Shown here: positions 37,671-47,375 of the stretch, one piece after another
Layout of the letters: every line of letters starts with the position of its first letter
Numbering within the stretch: the stretch's first letter is position 1
Assembly (NCBI GenBank): GCA_036365455.1
Contig: JAWQUS010000022.1
Location: forward strand, 9,176,001 to 9,240,000
Source: Macrosoma leucophasiata
Lineage: Eukaryota; Arthropoda; Insecta; Lepidoptera; Hedylidae
Reading direction: 5' to 3'
Length of the DNA stretch: 64,000 nt
Notes under the pieces: generated by a model
Database searches by the model: none
Told to the model about the DNA's origin: nothing
Seen by the model: only the letters and a program-made list of their open reading frames with translations
Position numbers and translations under genes: made by a program

Positions 37671-37996
37671 CAGTGGTGGATTAACCAGCAGACTGAGTAG
37701 GCTGGAGCCTAGGGCGGCAAATTTTAAGGGGCGGCAAAATTAGTTCATAACTTTTTTATTTCTATTTACAAAATTACTGTTAAAATTATCAAGGCTCAGA
37801 TCATAGTTCCCAATGATTCTAACCATAGAAAAAAAGTTGCTTACATCAACTTCAGGATTATGAAGCATAAAACATAAAGTTGAAATTTTATTGATAGAAA
37901 ATATACCTAATTGATATGATTGTAAACTACGATATCAAAATATAGGGGCGGCAAAAATAATAGCCTACCGGCGGCAAATTTATAAATCCGCCACTG
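37671..37996. mobile_element. hAT-like MITE, perfect 8-bp target duplication
   Basis: CAGTGGTGGATTAACCAGCA at the left, AAATCCGCCACTG at the right. TATTCAAC on both sides (37663-37670, 37997-38004). Subterminal GGGGCGGCAAA occurs twice. No transposase. Confidence 0.85.
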
Positions 37997-38003
37997 TATT
38001 CAA

Positions 38004-38270
38004 CTAGCTGTGCCCGCGACTTCGTCCACGTGAGAATTTATGATTGTTCAGTATCTACCCGAACGAAGTCGTAGGCTCAACTAGTATAAAAGTACTAAGT
38101 TATTCATTATTACATAAGCTATCTGCCAGTGAAATTCCCGTCGAAATCGGTAAAGCCATTTCCGAGATTAGCCGGAACAAACAGACAGACAGACAGACAA
38201 AAATTGGAAAAAATGTTGTTTTGGTATATGTACCGTGTATATAGTAGTAGTAGTGTACATATGTATTTAG
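38004..38270 (-). mobile_element. HEL, 5' end worn
   Basis: Sense end GTCGCGGGCACAGCTAG. Terminal palindrome present. The 5' part is lost beyond TGGTATATGTACCGTG. Confidence 0.75.
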
Positions 38271-38279
38271 GATAATTTC

Positions 38280-38870
38280 GGCACCAACGCGGAGTTTAAA
38301 ACTGGACAGTTGTCAAGAGGCTCGAAAGCACATTTGTACGAATCGTTCGATTTTTTAAGCTATTGCATAGCTTCTATTGAGTGCCTTGAGCGCGGGGACC
38401 GAATCCAGAAATTCCGTAACGAAAAAAACCGCACGCTCCCCACTCCGACGGGCACGGAGGTGTGGCTTGAAGGCCGTGCATTGTCTAACGTCGTTTCTTT
38501 TCGGTAGTCTTCGACACGGTGTTTGTGTGCGTGCAGCTAGACGTATTGTACGACTCTACGAAGATCGCACGAATCGAGACGAGCTGCTCCGAAATCGGAC
38601 GAATACATAAGCAGCTGTTTATATGTATTGTAAAATAATAAAAATATTTCAAACAATATTAACTTTTTATTTATTTAATAAAAGAAAAAAAATTGTTTTC
38701 TTATCGGTCACCACGCTCAAAAAGTGTAACTTGAATTAATATCAAAGAAAAAAAAGAAATACTGCATAAATAAAATAAAGAAATAATTATAATTGCATAA
38801 GTTGATACAAAATGCTATGCAATAGCTTTACCGCGGCAGTCCCCGAGTGCCACACGTCTTTTTGTTTTAT
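38280..38870. repeat. Unclassified element with AGCTATTGCATAGC ends
   Basis: AAGCTATTGCATAGCTTCTA near 38358 faces ATGCTATGCAATAGCTTTAC near 38813. GAATCCAGAAATTCCGTAAC and CACTCCGACGGGCACGGAGG lie inside. I recall similar sequence as a lepidopteran repeat but cannot name it. Two overlapping ORFs here are not credible genes. Confidence 0.4.
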
Positions 38871-39126
38871 TTGCCTATCCTTTATAGGAGATACAGGCCA
38901 TGTATAGCGTGTTGTGATAAAATATTTCATGCTTCTATAACTATCCATCATTGACACTTCATTTCAAACTTTCGATGCTGTTATTCGAGGTCACGCAGCG
39001 GTCTGACACCATTCAATTACCGCGTTATGAACTATTGCTAAAACTATTTATTTCTCTGCTCTTACAAAGAGCGGGATTTTATTCGTAGACGAAGAGTTAT
39101 GCCGTTTTTTTTTATTAAAGTAGTAT
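38871..39126. other. No feature recognised
   Basis: Mixed sequence without ORF or repeat match. Confidence 0.35.
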
Positions 39127-39200
39127 AAACTGCCTCCGTAGCCTAGTGGTAGCAGGCCACTACTACAACGCTGGGGTCCTGGGTTCGATTCCCTTATATA
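39127..39200 (+). mobile_element. tSINE-1 tRNA head only
   Basis: CTGCCTCCGTAGCCTAGTGG (perfect A box TAGCCTAGTGG), GGTCCTGGGTTCGATTCCC (perfect B box). Then unrelated sequence. Confidence 0.85.
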
Positions 39201-39407
39201 CCTAGTATTGTCAACAAGTCGTATGGTATAAAGAAGGTACTGTCGCGAAGATAAGTGTTATACAGTTTAATGATAGCATTGCCGTTTCCACAATCGCTTT
39301 TCATCACCAGTGTACTGTGAAAGTGATAAGAGAAAAGTATGGATATGTCACTTTTACCGCAAGATTCACAGACTGTACTAAAACTCTCTTTTGATTTGAG
39401 TCGGACT

Positions 39408-39475
39408 TTTTTATGTCATGAATTGGCAAACAAGCAAGCAGTTCACATTGACGATAAGTAAATCTACATAATACC
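39408..39475 (-). mobile_element. TGG-SINE 3' fragment
   Basis: TTTTTTATGTCATGAATTGG, CAAACAAGCAAGCAGTTCAC. Confidence 0.7.
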
Positions 39476-39504
39476 TAATAAAATAATAATGGCAACCCAT
39501 TATA

Positions 39505-39845
39505 CGTCCCGGTCGGGCACGAGTCTCTCCCCTTCTTGAGGGGAAGCCTGGAGCTTACTCCACCACGCTGCTCCAATGCGGGTTGGTGGAGATACGGGTG
39601 AGTGGCCAACCCGCTGTCGGATCTTTTCAAACCGCCCATAAAGCCTCCGGCCTCCTCCGAGGTTTAACGACTGCTCTCTATATCGAGCAACCGGGACCGA
39701 TGGCTTAACGTGCCCTCCGAAGCACGGAAACGCGCATTTTAATTTGCAACTAGCGTTCACCCATCACACACCCGACCGCGCCCGTATCGCTTAACCGAGT
39801 AGATCGCTTCCGATCTGCACCAGCTGCGGGGTCATGCGCGCTTCG
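39505..39845 (-). mobile_element. 5S-SINE, full length
   Basis: In sense: CAGATCGGAAGCGATCTACT, CGGTTAAGCGATACGGGCGC, GGGTGAACGC (one change from the 5S box), CGTGCTTCGGAGGGCACGTT, and GCAGCGTGGTGGAGTAAGCT at the 3' part. Confidence 0.8.
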
Positions 39846-39965
39846 AAATCCACATAAAAAAATCCAATGTAGATGCGTTACCACCTCTGTACCTAAGACG
39901 ACATGAATCTGCCGAAAATTAGATATTGTTTCTTTAAAGTTAATTGCTGTATTATGTGATGCCGT

Positions 39966-40055
39966 TGATGGTTGTGGTGGTAGTGGTGGCGATAATAATT
40001 GTCGTAATAACCATCGCCGCAACCACCACCACCATCGCTACCACCACCAAAGCCG
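39966..40055. repeat. GGT/ACC trinucleotide inverted repeat
   Basis: TGTGGTGGTAGTGGTGGCGA faces TCGCTACCACCACCAAAG across about 45 bp. Impure trinucleotide arms. Confidence 0.8.
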
Positions 40056-40101
40056 GACGCAATTCAGGTTATGTGTCCGTCTAACATATTTTCGACCAGG
40101 G

Positions 40102-40303
40102 CAGAGAATATGTAATAAACCTATGTAAAGAATGGACACTTCGACGTCCCGCCTGATTTCCCCGCATCACCCAACCTCCTCCCCTCTTATGGGCGACGGT
40201 TGGTATTTTGCACGTGCTACGCACACAGGTGCACGTGTAAATACACGTCACAGATTGATGTCTGTGTAACAGAGACCAATTTTGGCGAAGTGTCCGCGGT
40301 GTG
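40102..40303 (+). mobile_element. MITE-3, complete, 7-bp target duplication
   Basis: CAGAGAATATGTAATAAACC to AAGTGTCCGCGGTGTG. ACCAGGG on both sides (40095-40101, 40304-40310). Confidence 0.88.
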
Positions 40304-40310
40304 ACCAGGG

Positions 40311-40697
40311 TCACGTGTCCTGAAGCGAGATCAACTTTTTTACCCATAAAAAAAATACAAGGAGCCGCTTAAAAAAATTTTTTTTGTTAACTGCAAATAT
40401 GCCGCAAGATACCCCAGTCAGGTTGTACAACAAAATCCAACCAAAAACACATATTCACACCAGAAATACTTGTGAAACAGCAATATTTACTAGAATTTTA
40501 ATTTCTTGTGTTTGCTCTGCCACACTTGGTGCTCTGCCAGAGGCTATAACTGTGGTACTTATTGCGTTGGAAGGTTGTTTTAAACTTGCTTATATTAGTC
40601 GGAGATATAAGAATACGAAACGGAGATATACGAAAACAATAAATATTCTCTATGGACTTGTTCAAAATTTCCGAGTAAAATATATATATATATATAT
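40311..40697. other. No gene assigned; AT-rich
   Basis: A 111-codon ORF starting at 40384 ends in the (TA)n tract at 40681-40697, and its residues show no domain. ATGCCGCAAGATACCCCAGT near 40399 is unassigned. Confidence 0.4.
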
Positions 40698-40994
40698 TTT
40701 TTATTTTTTTTTTATGTAATGGTCGTAGCAAACAAGCATGCAGTTCACATTGATGTTAAGTGATGACTGCAGCCTATAGACACCCACATGAAGACCAAGG
40801 TCAAAATGCAGATGCGTTACCACTCCTGAGGCCTAAGGTGTTATGCCTCTGTGCCGGAAATTACAGGGCCGTACATTACCACCTGTCCGGAACACGATAG
40901 TGCTGAACACTACCATTTAGCGGCAAGTATATTAATTAGGTAATGCGGTGGTGCCTACGCCCGCGAGCTCCGTCACTGAAGCTCTACCACCAGT
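40698..40994 (-). mobile_element. TGG-SINE A, full length
   Basis: T-run to TCTACCACCAGT. ATTAATTAGG shows a 4-bp duplication near 40932. Confidence 0.9.
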
Positions 40995-41172
40995 AAAAAT
41001 ATATATTTGGTCGACTATTACTCGCAAACTTGTAAAGCCAACTTAGTTGTGGTTTTCCTTTTAATTTATGTAGCTACTATTGCCGTAACGTTTGAATTTC
41101 TAACAATAACCCTTTAGTTGGTAGAGGGGGGGCAGACTTAACTCTAACGAAAATCGGCACTTTAAAGCTTAA

Positions 41173-41290
41173 CTAGCTGTTGCCCGCGGCTTTGCCCGCG
41201 TGGATGTCATTTTATAAAATATAGCGGACCGGACCGGCCCGGCTTCACGCGGTTTCAATGTTACCAACCCTCTCCTATTCGTCTTAGCGT
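41173..41290 (-). mobile_element. Helitron 3' end joined to a second Helitron piece
   Basis: CTAGCTGTTGCCCGCGGCTT, then from 41230 CGGCTTCACGCGGTTTCAAT and CCTCTCCTATTCGTCTTAGC of the 56177 type. Confidence 0.65.
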
Positions 41291-41306
41291 GATGTTACAT
41301 AGCACA

Positions 41307-41411
41307 CAGAACACGATAGTGCTGAACACTACCATTTAGCGGCAAGTATATTAGGTAATGCGGTGGTGCCCACGCCCGGAAGCTCGGTCACTGGAGCTCT
41401 ACCAAAAGTAA
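41307..41411 (-). mobile_element. TGG-SINE 5' half
   Basis: ACACGATAGTGCTGAACACT to GGAGCTCTACCAAAAG. Confidence 0.8.
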
Positions 41412-41465
41412 TAATCTACTATAAACACATTCATTATCTTGCACTAACTTGAATTCTAAGCGAAC

Positions 41466-41771
41466 TTTTTTTTTTTTTTAATTTTTTTTTTTTTATGTAA
41501 TGGAAGTGGTAAACAAGCATGCAGTTCACATTGATGTTAAGTGATGACTGCAGCCTATAGACACCTACACAAAGACCAAGGTCAAAATGCAGATGCGTTA
41601 CCACTCCTGAGGCCCAAGGTCTTATGCCTCTGTTCCGGAAATTACAGGGCCGTACATTACCACCTGACCGGAACACGATAGTGTTGAACACTACCATTTA
41701 GCGGCAAGTATATTAGGTAATGCGGTGGTGCCTACGCCCGCGAGCTCCGTCACTGGAGCTCTACCACCAGT
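41466..41771 (-). mobile_element. TGG-SINE A, full length, in the duplicated block
   Basis: Poly(T) to TCTACCACCAGT. The empty site reads AAGCGAACTTACC. AACTT stands on both sides. Confidence 0.95.
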
Positions 41772-41939
41772 AAAAAACTTACCTAATGAAGTACACCTAA
41801 CAGTGTAACAAGTTGGACCAAGTTACTTTGATGGACTTACCAACTAAATATTGTGGCTATGTACGAGTTGGGGTGAATTTTAGATTGATAATTTGGAAAT
41901 ACATATTATGCCATACTTTAATGAATACATGTTACATTT

Positions 41940-42231
41940 GTTTTTTTTTAATGTAATAAGAGTGGCAAACAAGCATGCAGTTAACTGCATTCATGTTAAG
42001 TGAAGACTGCAGCCTATAGACACCCTCACAATGACCAGAGGTCAAAATGCAAATACGCTGCCACTCCTGAGGCATTAGGTGTTATGCCTCTGTGCCGGAA
42101 ATTACAGGGCCGTACATTATCACCTGACCGGAACACGATAGTGCTGAACACTACCATTTAGCGGCAAGTATATTAGGTAATGCGGTGGTGCCTACGCCCG
42201 CGAGCTCCGTCACTGGAGCTCTACCACCAGT
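41940..42231 (-). mobile_element. TGG-SINE A, full length, in the duplicated block
   Basis: T9 to TCTACCACCAGT, with ATGCAAATACGCTGCCACTC as in 2785. TTACAT before and TAACAT after fit a duplication with one change. Confidence 0.93.
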
Positions 42232-42278
42232 AACATCGAATTAATGTCAAAGTTACTCTTTTTACGTCAGGGACCATA

Positions 42279-42445
42279 CCCAGTGGCGTAGCTATAGGAA
42301 ACGGCGCGGGCGGCCCTCACCGGGTGCCACCCGTTTCGGGGGTTACCTACACTCTTTGAATAAAATAAATTTGAGCTCTTTAGACGTGAAAGCGAAACAC
42401 AAATCTCACTTTCGCATTTATAATACCAGGGCCCCGGGTGCCACC
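42279..42445. mobile_element. Fragment with CAGTGGCGTAGCTA end
   Basis: CAGTGGCGTAGCTATAGGAA, CACCGGGTGCCACCCGTTTC, and again CCGGGTGCCACCC at 42434. CAGTGG ends suggest a hAT-like element. Only the left terminus is clear. Confidence 0.45.
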
Positions 42446-42540
42446 CATAGAGCAACTCGGCCCACCGGCCGCGGCGGACCGGAGGGGAGTAGCCATAGCG
42501 TTTATTACCGATGCAAAACAGTCTGTCATTTTTAGCGGGG
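42446..42540. mobile_element. MITE-4 left end
   Basis: CATAGAGCAACTCGGCCCAC to CAGTCTGTCATTTTTAGCGG. Right half absent. Confidence 0.8.
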
Positions 42541-42837
42541 GAATTGGGTTTTGAAAAACAAAATTTTTGGCGATAAATAGAAAGATTATATATATATACC
42601 TAAGTTTTATAACAAAACAATTTTTTTTTGCAATAATTCATAAGTTATATTAAAATAAAAATAAGTTTTTGAATCCAGTACCTAAGACACGCCGACAGCT
42701 CCCGAACAAACCCGAGTGCATGTGACGTCCTAAAGTTAGTTTCCACTCATAGCAATTGATACAGAGACAATACGTACAGTGTTTTGATATAATTAATTCT
42801 GTTGACATTGATATAAAAACACAAATTTATATTGAAA

Positions 42838-43014
42838 ATGTCGAATCTTAAAAGTTCTCGTTCTTGTTTTGTACCATTATGTACGAATACTACAAAAACA
42901 AATGTTTTTAAATGTTCCCCAAGATGAAAAATGTCGAAATAAATGGTTTCAAGCAGTGCACCGTGATAATCCAAAACCAAAATCGATTTTTTTTGTTGTG
43001 AAGATCATTTCGAT
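42838..43014 (+). pseudogene. THAP-domain first exon, frameshifted
   Basis: ATG at 42838 opens MSNLKSSRSCFVPLCTNTTK. One frame on comes FLNVPQDEKCRNKWFQAVHR DNPKPKSIF, and a further shift at a T8 run gives FFCCEDHFD ending at GTAAGT (a good splice donor at 43015). C-x4-C, the W in NKWF and C-x2-H are the zinc-binding and core residues of THAP domains. The two shifts indicate a decayed gene. In insects such exons often start P-element-like or other transposase-derived genes. No later exon is visible before the Helitron at 43054. Confidence 0.7.
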
Positions 43015-43053
43015 GTAAGTACGAGTATTTCATAACATTATTTTTATTACTTA

Positions 43054-43807
43054 CTAGCTGTGCCCGCGACTTCGTCCACGTGAGAAAAAATATGATTGTT
43101 CAGTATTTACCCGGATGAAGTCGTGGCCGCTACGCTAGTATAAAAGTAGCCTAAGTTACTCCTTATTACATCAGCTATCTGCCAGTGAAAGTCCCGTCAA
43201 AATCGGAGACACTCAAATTCTATTTATTTGTATGTAGGTATGTATGTATGTATGGATGTACGGAGATAAAAGTAGCCTAAGTTACTCCTTATAGCATCAG
43301 CTATCTGTCCAACTTTGACGGGACTCCCACGGGTAGGCCGTGGGAGTCCCGTCAAAGTTGGATACACTCCTATTCTACTTATTTGTATGTAGGTATGTAT
43401 GTATGGATGGATGTATGGAGATAAAAGTAGCCTAAGTTACTCCTTATAGCATCAGCTATCTGTCCAACTTTGACGGGACTCCCACGGGTAGGCCGTGGGA
43501 GTCCCGTCAAAGTTGGATACACTCCTATTCTACTTATTTGTATGTAGGTATGTATGTATGGATGGATGTATGGAGATAAAAGTAGCCTAAGTTACTCCTT
43601 ATCGCATCAGCTATCTGCCAGTGAAAGTCTGGTCAAAATCGGTAGAGCCGTTCCAGCCTCGCCAAACAGGCAGACAGACAGACCGACAAAAATTGTAAAA
43701 AAATGTTGTTTTGGTATATATACCGTGTGTACATACATACGCGTTTAGTAAAAACCGGTTATTTTAATATTACAAACAGACACTCCATTTTTATTTATTT
43801 GTATAGA
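43054..43807 (-). mobile_element. HEL enlarged by 155-bp repeats
   Basis: In sense it starts TCTATACAAATAAATAAAAA and ends GTCGCGGGCACAGCTAG. About 750 bp against 320 for its relatives. The excess is the repeat array at 43264-43573 and flanking GTATGTATG runs. Confidence 0.8.
43264..43573. repeat. Two 155-bp tandem units, each with a 53-bp hairpin
   Basis: Unit start AGATAAAAGTAGCCTAAGTT at 43264, 43419 and 43574 (the third diverges). Each unit holds a hairpin with 24-bp arms beginning CCAACTTTGACGGGACTCCC and loop GTAGG, plus a GTATGTATGGATGGATG run. Confidence 0.93.
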
Positions 43808-44611
43808 TATGTATAGATTAAACTTACTTACTTACTTTCGAACTTAAGCAGAATAGAACCGAACATCATTTGTCAAAAAATTGGTTGTCATAAAAGGCTG
43901 ATTGGTCTGTGTCATAAATATATCAACATCAGGAATATTATCAGACCTTGCCTTTATAAATCCTTTGTCACACATACCTACACGGAATCAACTAACAATT
44001 TTTTTAACAATTTCGATATTATTGTCAAGTCACATGAAGGTTATTGCCGTAAACGCTGTACTATTCTTGAACAGCTATAACATTATGACGTCACAATTAG
44101 GGGTAACCAATCGTGGCGCGTTCATAGTCACGTGATTTTTATTTAAATTTTATCAACTTTTAATTGCTGATAATTAAATGAAAAAACATTTTTTTTCAGT
44201 TTTTCGCATGACACATCAATATAATTAATAACGAAGTTTTATAAAACATAAAAAAACCAATACATTTTTTATTTTCAAATTCCCAATTGTCCGGTAACAT
44301 AGAATGAATTTTTTCACGTAATTTTTCATTGAATAAGTACCTACTAATGTTTTATTTTTTTTTAAATATTTAGTTCTACTAATACCTATTAAAAGCGTGT
44401 AGGTATTTTTAGTTATTTTAACCAATATTTCTTAAATCTCATTTACTTAATTAAATTCTGAGATCAACTTAAAAATATATTCTTTAAGATACCTCTCCCT
44501 ATCTTTCCAGGAAAACATAAGCGTCAAGATACTGGTCGTGCAAAACAGTGAATATTTCATACTGGCATACTACTCTAGGATTCAGGAATCATCTTCCTAC
44601 ATAGGTTTATT
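43808..44611. other. No gene recognised
   Basis: AT-rich. One 77-codon plus-strand ORF (43902-44135) without motif. GTCACGTGATTTT near 44128. Nothing assigned. Confidence 0.35.
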
Positions 44612-45289
44612 CATAGTGCAACACGGACCACCGGCCGCGGCGGACCGGAGGGGAGTAGCCATTCCCCTCTGTCAAAGTACAAGCAAAAGTGTTCCTATGC
44701 CTGTCGTCTTGATGTTTCAATGTGTGCGTGAAATTGTTTATGTATTTTGTTAAAGTCAAGGTGTGAGTTTCGTAGTAATAGACGATGTTTTCGCGCGCGC
44801 TTGTCCCGCTGCTGGTACAGATCGGAACTTGATCGGAAGCGATCTACTCGGTTAAGCGATACGGGCGCGGTCGAGTGTGTGACGGGTGACCGCTAGTGGC
44901 AAATTAAAATGCGCGTTTTCGTGCTTCGGAGAGCACGTTAAGCCGTCGGTCCCGGTTGCTATCGATAGATAGCTGTCGTTAAACCTTGTTGGAAACCTTA
45001 TGGGCGGTTTGAAAATATCCAAAACGGGTTGGCCTCTAACCTATAATCCAATCCGCATTGGAGCAGCGTGGTGGAGTAAGCTCCAGGCCTTCCCCCAAGA
45101 GGGGGAGAGACTCGTGTCCAGCAGTGGGACGAATCAAGGGTTGCTACTATTAGACGATTTTTGTGGTGTGTGTGTTTATGTCACACGTTTTTCTCCCCAC
45201 TAAAAATGACATACTGTTTTGAATCGGTAATAAACGCTATGGCTAGTCCCCTCCGGCCCGCCGCGGCCGCTGGCCCGTGTTGCTCTGTG
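44612..45289. mobile_element. MITE-4 (reverse) interrupted by a 5S-SINE
   Basis: CATAGTGCAACACGGACCAC at the left, GGCCCGTGTTGCTCTGTG at the right. The interior (GTTAAAGTCAAGGTGTGAG, GTTTATGTCACACG) matches 9518-9828 in reverse. No outer duplication seen. Confidence 0.8.
44792..45147 (+). mobile_element. 5S-SINE, full length, ~15-bp target duplication
   Basis: Head GATCTACTCGGTTAAGCGAT, ACGGGCGCGGTCGAG and GACGGGTGACCGCTAGTGG correspond to the 5S rRNA internal promoter. The 3' part is GCAGCGTGGTGGAGTAAGCT and GTCCAGCAGTGGGACGA. Flanks TAATAGACGATGTTTT (44776-44791) and TATTAGACGATTTTT (45148-45162) are the duplicated target. Confidence 0.85.
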
Positions 45290-45560
45290 ATATCAAATGA
45301 AGACATGGCGGCGCATAATTAGATAGATTCAAGTTTAATTAACGTGAATTTAGCTTTAGCTATATTAGATTATTATCTAACTTAATTAGTATTGTTTACC
45401 GAAACTAATGGTATCACGCCTCTATTGCCTAGGGAGGGTAAGCAGAGATTTATGTGAACATTAATACAAAATAAAACATTTTTAGAAGTAATACTGGCTA
45501 TAAACGTGAACATGAAACCAGAGATTATTTTTTTGAGTCTGTGCGTGTTTTACCGTCTCT

Positions 45561-45835
45561 ATAATGGTGAGTGCTGTGTCGAACTATTCGACACAGCACT
45601 CTGGTGCCACCGTCTCTTTTCCTACACCGTATTACCCGCCGAAGAGAGAAGTTTCAACCTCGCCAACTGGACACTTGGCAGTGCTCAACGGTGCGGTTTT
45701 CTCGTTCGTTTTTGCCCAGAACGTGTAAATTGTGGAACGAACGTGTAAATTCTCGCCGAGGTGTTCCCCGGTGCTACAATATGGGGTTCTTCAAAAATGG
45801 CGTCAAATAGTCCTTCAGGGCTGGCAGCGGGTTGG
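45561..45835 (+). pseudogene. LINE-J2 reverse transcriptase C-terminus
   Basis: Reads SLFLHRITRRREKFQPRQLD, TWQCSTVRFSRSFLPRTCKL, WNE, then after a duplicated GAACGTGTAAATT reads CYNMGFFKNGVK. STVRFSRSFLPRTCKLWN and YNMGFFK are typical of the last part of a lepidopteran LINE enzyme. A 15-bp-arm hairpin (GAGTGCTGTGTCGAA) sits at the 5' junction. Confidence 0.8.
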
Positions 45836-46098
45836 CAAGTGGCAAACAAGCATATGGTTCACATTGATGTTACGTGATGACTGCAGCCTATAGACACCCA
45901 CACAAAGACCAAGGTCAAAATGCAGATGCGTTACCACTCCTGAAGCATAAGATGTTAGGCCTCTGAGCTGGAGATTACAGGGCTGTACATTATCACCTGA
46001 CCGGAACACGATAGTGCTGAACAATACCATTTAGCGGCAAGTATACTTATTAGGTAATCCTACGCCCCCGAGCTCCGTCAGTGGAGCTCTACCACCAA
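45836..46098 (-). mobile_element. TGG-SINE A, tail lost
   Basis: GTGGCAAACAAGCATATGGT to GGAGCTCTACCACCAAT. TATACTTATTAGGTAATCC shows a local rearrangement. Lies directly after LINE-J2. Confidence 0.85.
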
Positions 46099-46353
46099 TC
46101 TGCTTGCCGCTAAATGATAGTGTTCAGCACATTTCACATTAATTCGATGTAACTATTCATTAAAATATGGCATAATATGTAATTTCGAATTATCAATCTA
46201 AAATTCACCCCAACTCGTACATAGCCACAATATTTAGTTGGTAAGTCCATCAAAGTAACTTGGTCCAACTTGTTACACTGTTAGGTGTACTTCATTAGGT
46301 AAGTTCGCTTAGAATTCAAGTTAGTGCAAGATAATGAATGTGTTTATAGTAAA
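46099..46353 (-). repeat. Duplicated block, copy 2 (inverted, no SINEs)
   Basis: After a short SINE scrap (CTTGCCGCTAAATGATAGTG) come CATTAATTCGATGTAACTAT..GTACTTCATTAGGTAAGTTC GCTTAG..ATGAATGTGTTTATAGTA: the exact inverse of 41418-42250 minus its SINEs. Ends at a Helitron. Confidence 0.9.
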
Positions 46354-46545
46354 CTAGCTGTTGCCCGCGGCTTCGCCCGCGTGGATGTCGTAAAATGTCG
46401 AAAATATTTTTTCCTGAATTTTCTTTGCTATAAACCTCACGGAGCCCGAGACCTTTACAACGAATGCAAAACCGTGGAAATCCGTTCGTGCGTTCTGGAG
46501 TTATAGCGTCAGGAAGGAAAACCCGACTTATTTTTATATTATAGA
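46354..46545 (-). mobile_element. HEL, first of a tandem pair
   Basis: Sense start TCTATAATATAAAAATAAGT, end GAAGCCGCGGGCAACAGCTAG-type terminus, followed in sense by T. Contains GGGTTTTCCTTCCTGACGC. Confidence 0.8.
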
Positions 46546-46716
46546 CTAGCTGTTGCCCGCGGCTACGCCCGCGTTGAATTTTTCCTGAATTTTCTTTGCT
46601 ATAAACCTCACGGAGCCCGAGATCTTTCCAACGAATGCAAAACCGTGAAAATCGGTTCGTGCGTTCTGGAGTTATAGCGTCAGGAAGGAAAACCCGACTT
46701 ATTTTTATATTATAGA
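46546..46716 (-). mobile_element. HEL, second of the tandem pair
   Basis: Same family, about 90 percent alike by eye. Its CTAG end touches the TC start of its partner. Confidence 0.8.
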
Positions 46717-46721
46717 TTATT

Positions 46722-46850
46722 ACTGTTGGTAGAGCTTCAGTGACGGAACTCACGGTAGGCTTCACCGCACTAAGTAGGTACTTGCCGCTGTAAGTTAGTG
46801 TTTAGCGCTATTGTAGTCCGGTCATATGATAATTTGCTGCCCTGTTGTTT
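46722..46850 (+). mobile_element. TGG-SINE 5' half, diverged
   Basis: ACTGTTGGTAGAGCTTCAGT to GATAATTTGCTGCCCTGTTG. Confidence 0.7.
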
Positions 46851-47092
46851 CACACTGACGTATCTTTTCGAATATTTCTCTTATTTATCAAGTTCATAGA
46901 AAGCTACTAGATCCTGGTATCCGCTGAAATTTGCGAGGTGTTTCCTGCTCCTATAACACTTATGAACATTCCCAAAATGCTAATGGCAATATGCATTGGG
47001 TAACTACCAGCATAACATATGAGGCAATTATCTTTTTCCACGCGGATAGTTGCCCTTTTTTGTATGGAAATTATTAAGTGAACTTTTAAAAA

Positions 47093-47375
47093 AACTGCCT
47101 CGGTAGCCTAGTGGTAGCAGGCCACTACTACTACGCTGAGGTCCTGGGTTCAATTCCCAGGTAGAGGGTTATCAGAGATAATGGTGTAAAGTCCTTTATC
47201 TCTGGTTCTATTGGGATTTTTCCGTTTTCTGGAAATCTCCCAGTACCTCGAAGTTTGGTAATGTGCCCGGAGATGTCAAAAGGCTCGCCACCTGTTACAT
47301 GGCCAAAAAAGTAACCGGCGAATCGTGGGTATTTGCATGTATGCTTGAATGCATGCATTTACCTCTGCCTACCCT
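47093..47375 (+). mobile_element. tSINE-1, near full length
   Basis: CTGCCTCGGTAGCCTAGTGG head, GGGTTCAATTCCC (B box with one change), body to TTACCTCTGCCTACCC. The last 30 bp are missing. Confidence 0.85.

Larger units (their letters stand above)
41418..42250 (+). repeat. Duplicated block, copy 1, with two SINE insertions
   Basis: TACTATAAACACATTCATTA..GAATTCTAAGCGAAC | SINE | ACTTACCTAATGAAGTACAC..CATACTTTAATGAATA | SINE | ACATCGAATTAATG. The same sequence without SINEs runs inverted at 46099-46353. Confidence 0.9.

Noticed and set aside
38310..38610. Arg-rich overlapping ORFs suggesting a small basic protein
   Set aside because: Two frames are open over the same GC-rich stretch, and the region is bordered by inverted AGCTATTGCATAGC, so it is more likely an element.
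46316..46765. 149-codon minus-strand ORF with an internal duplicated phrase
   Set aside because: It reads through two tandem Helitrons and into a SINE. The duplication is that of the elements.
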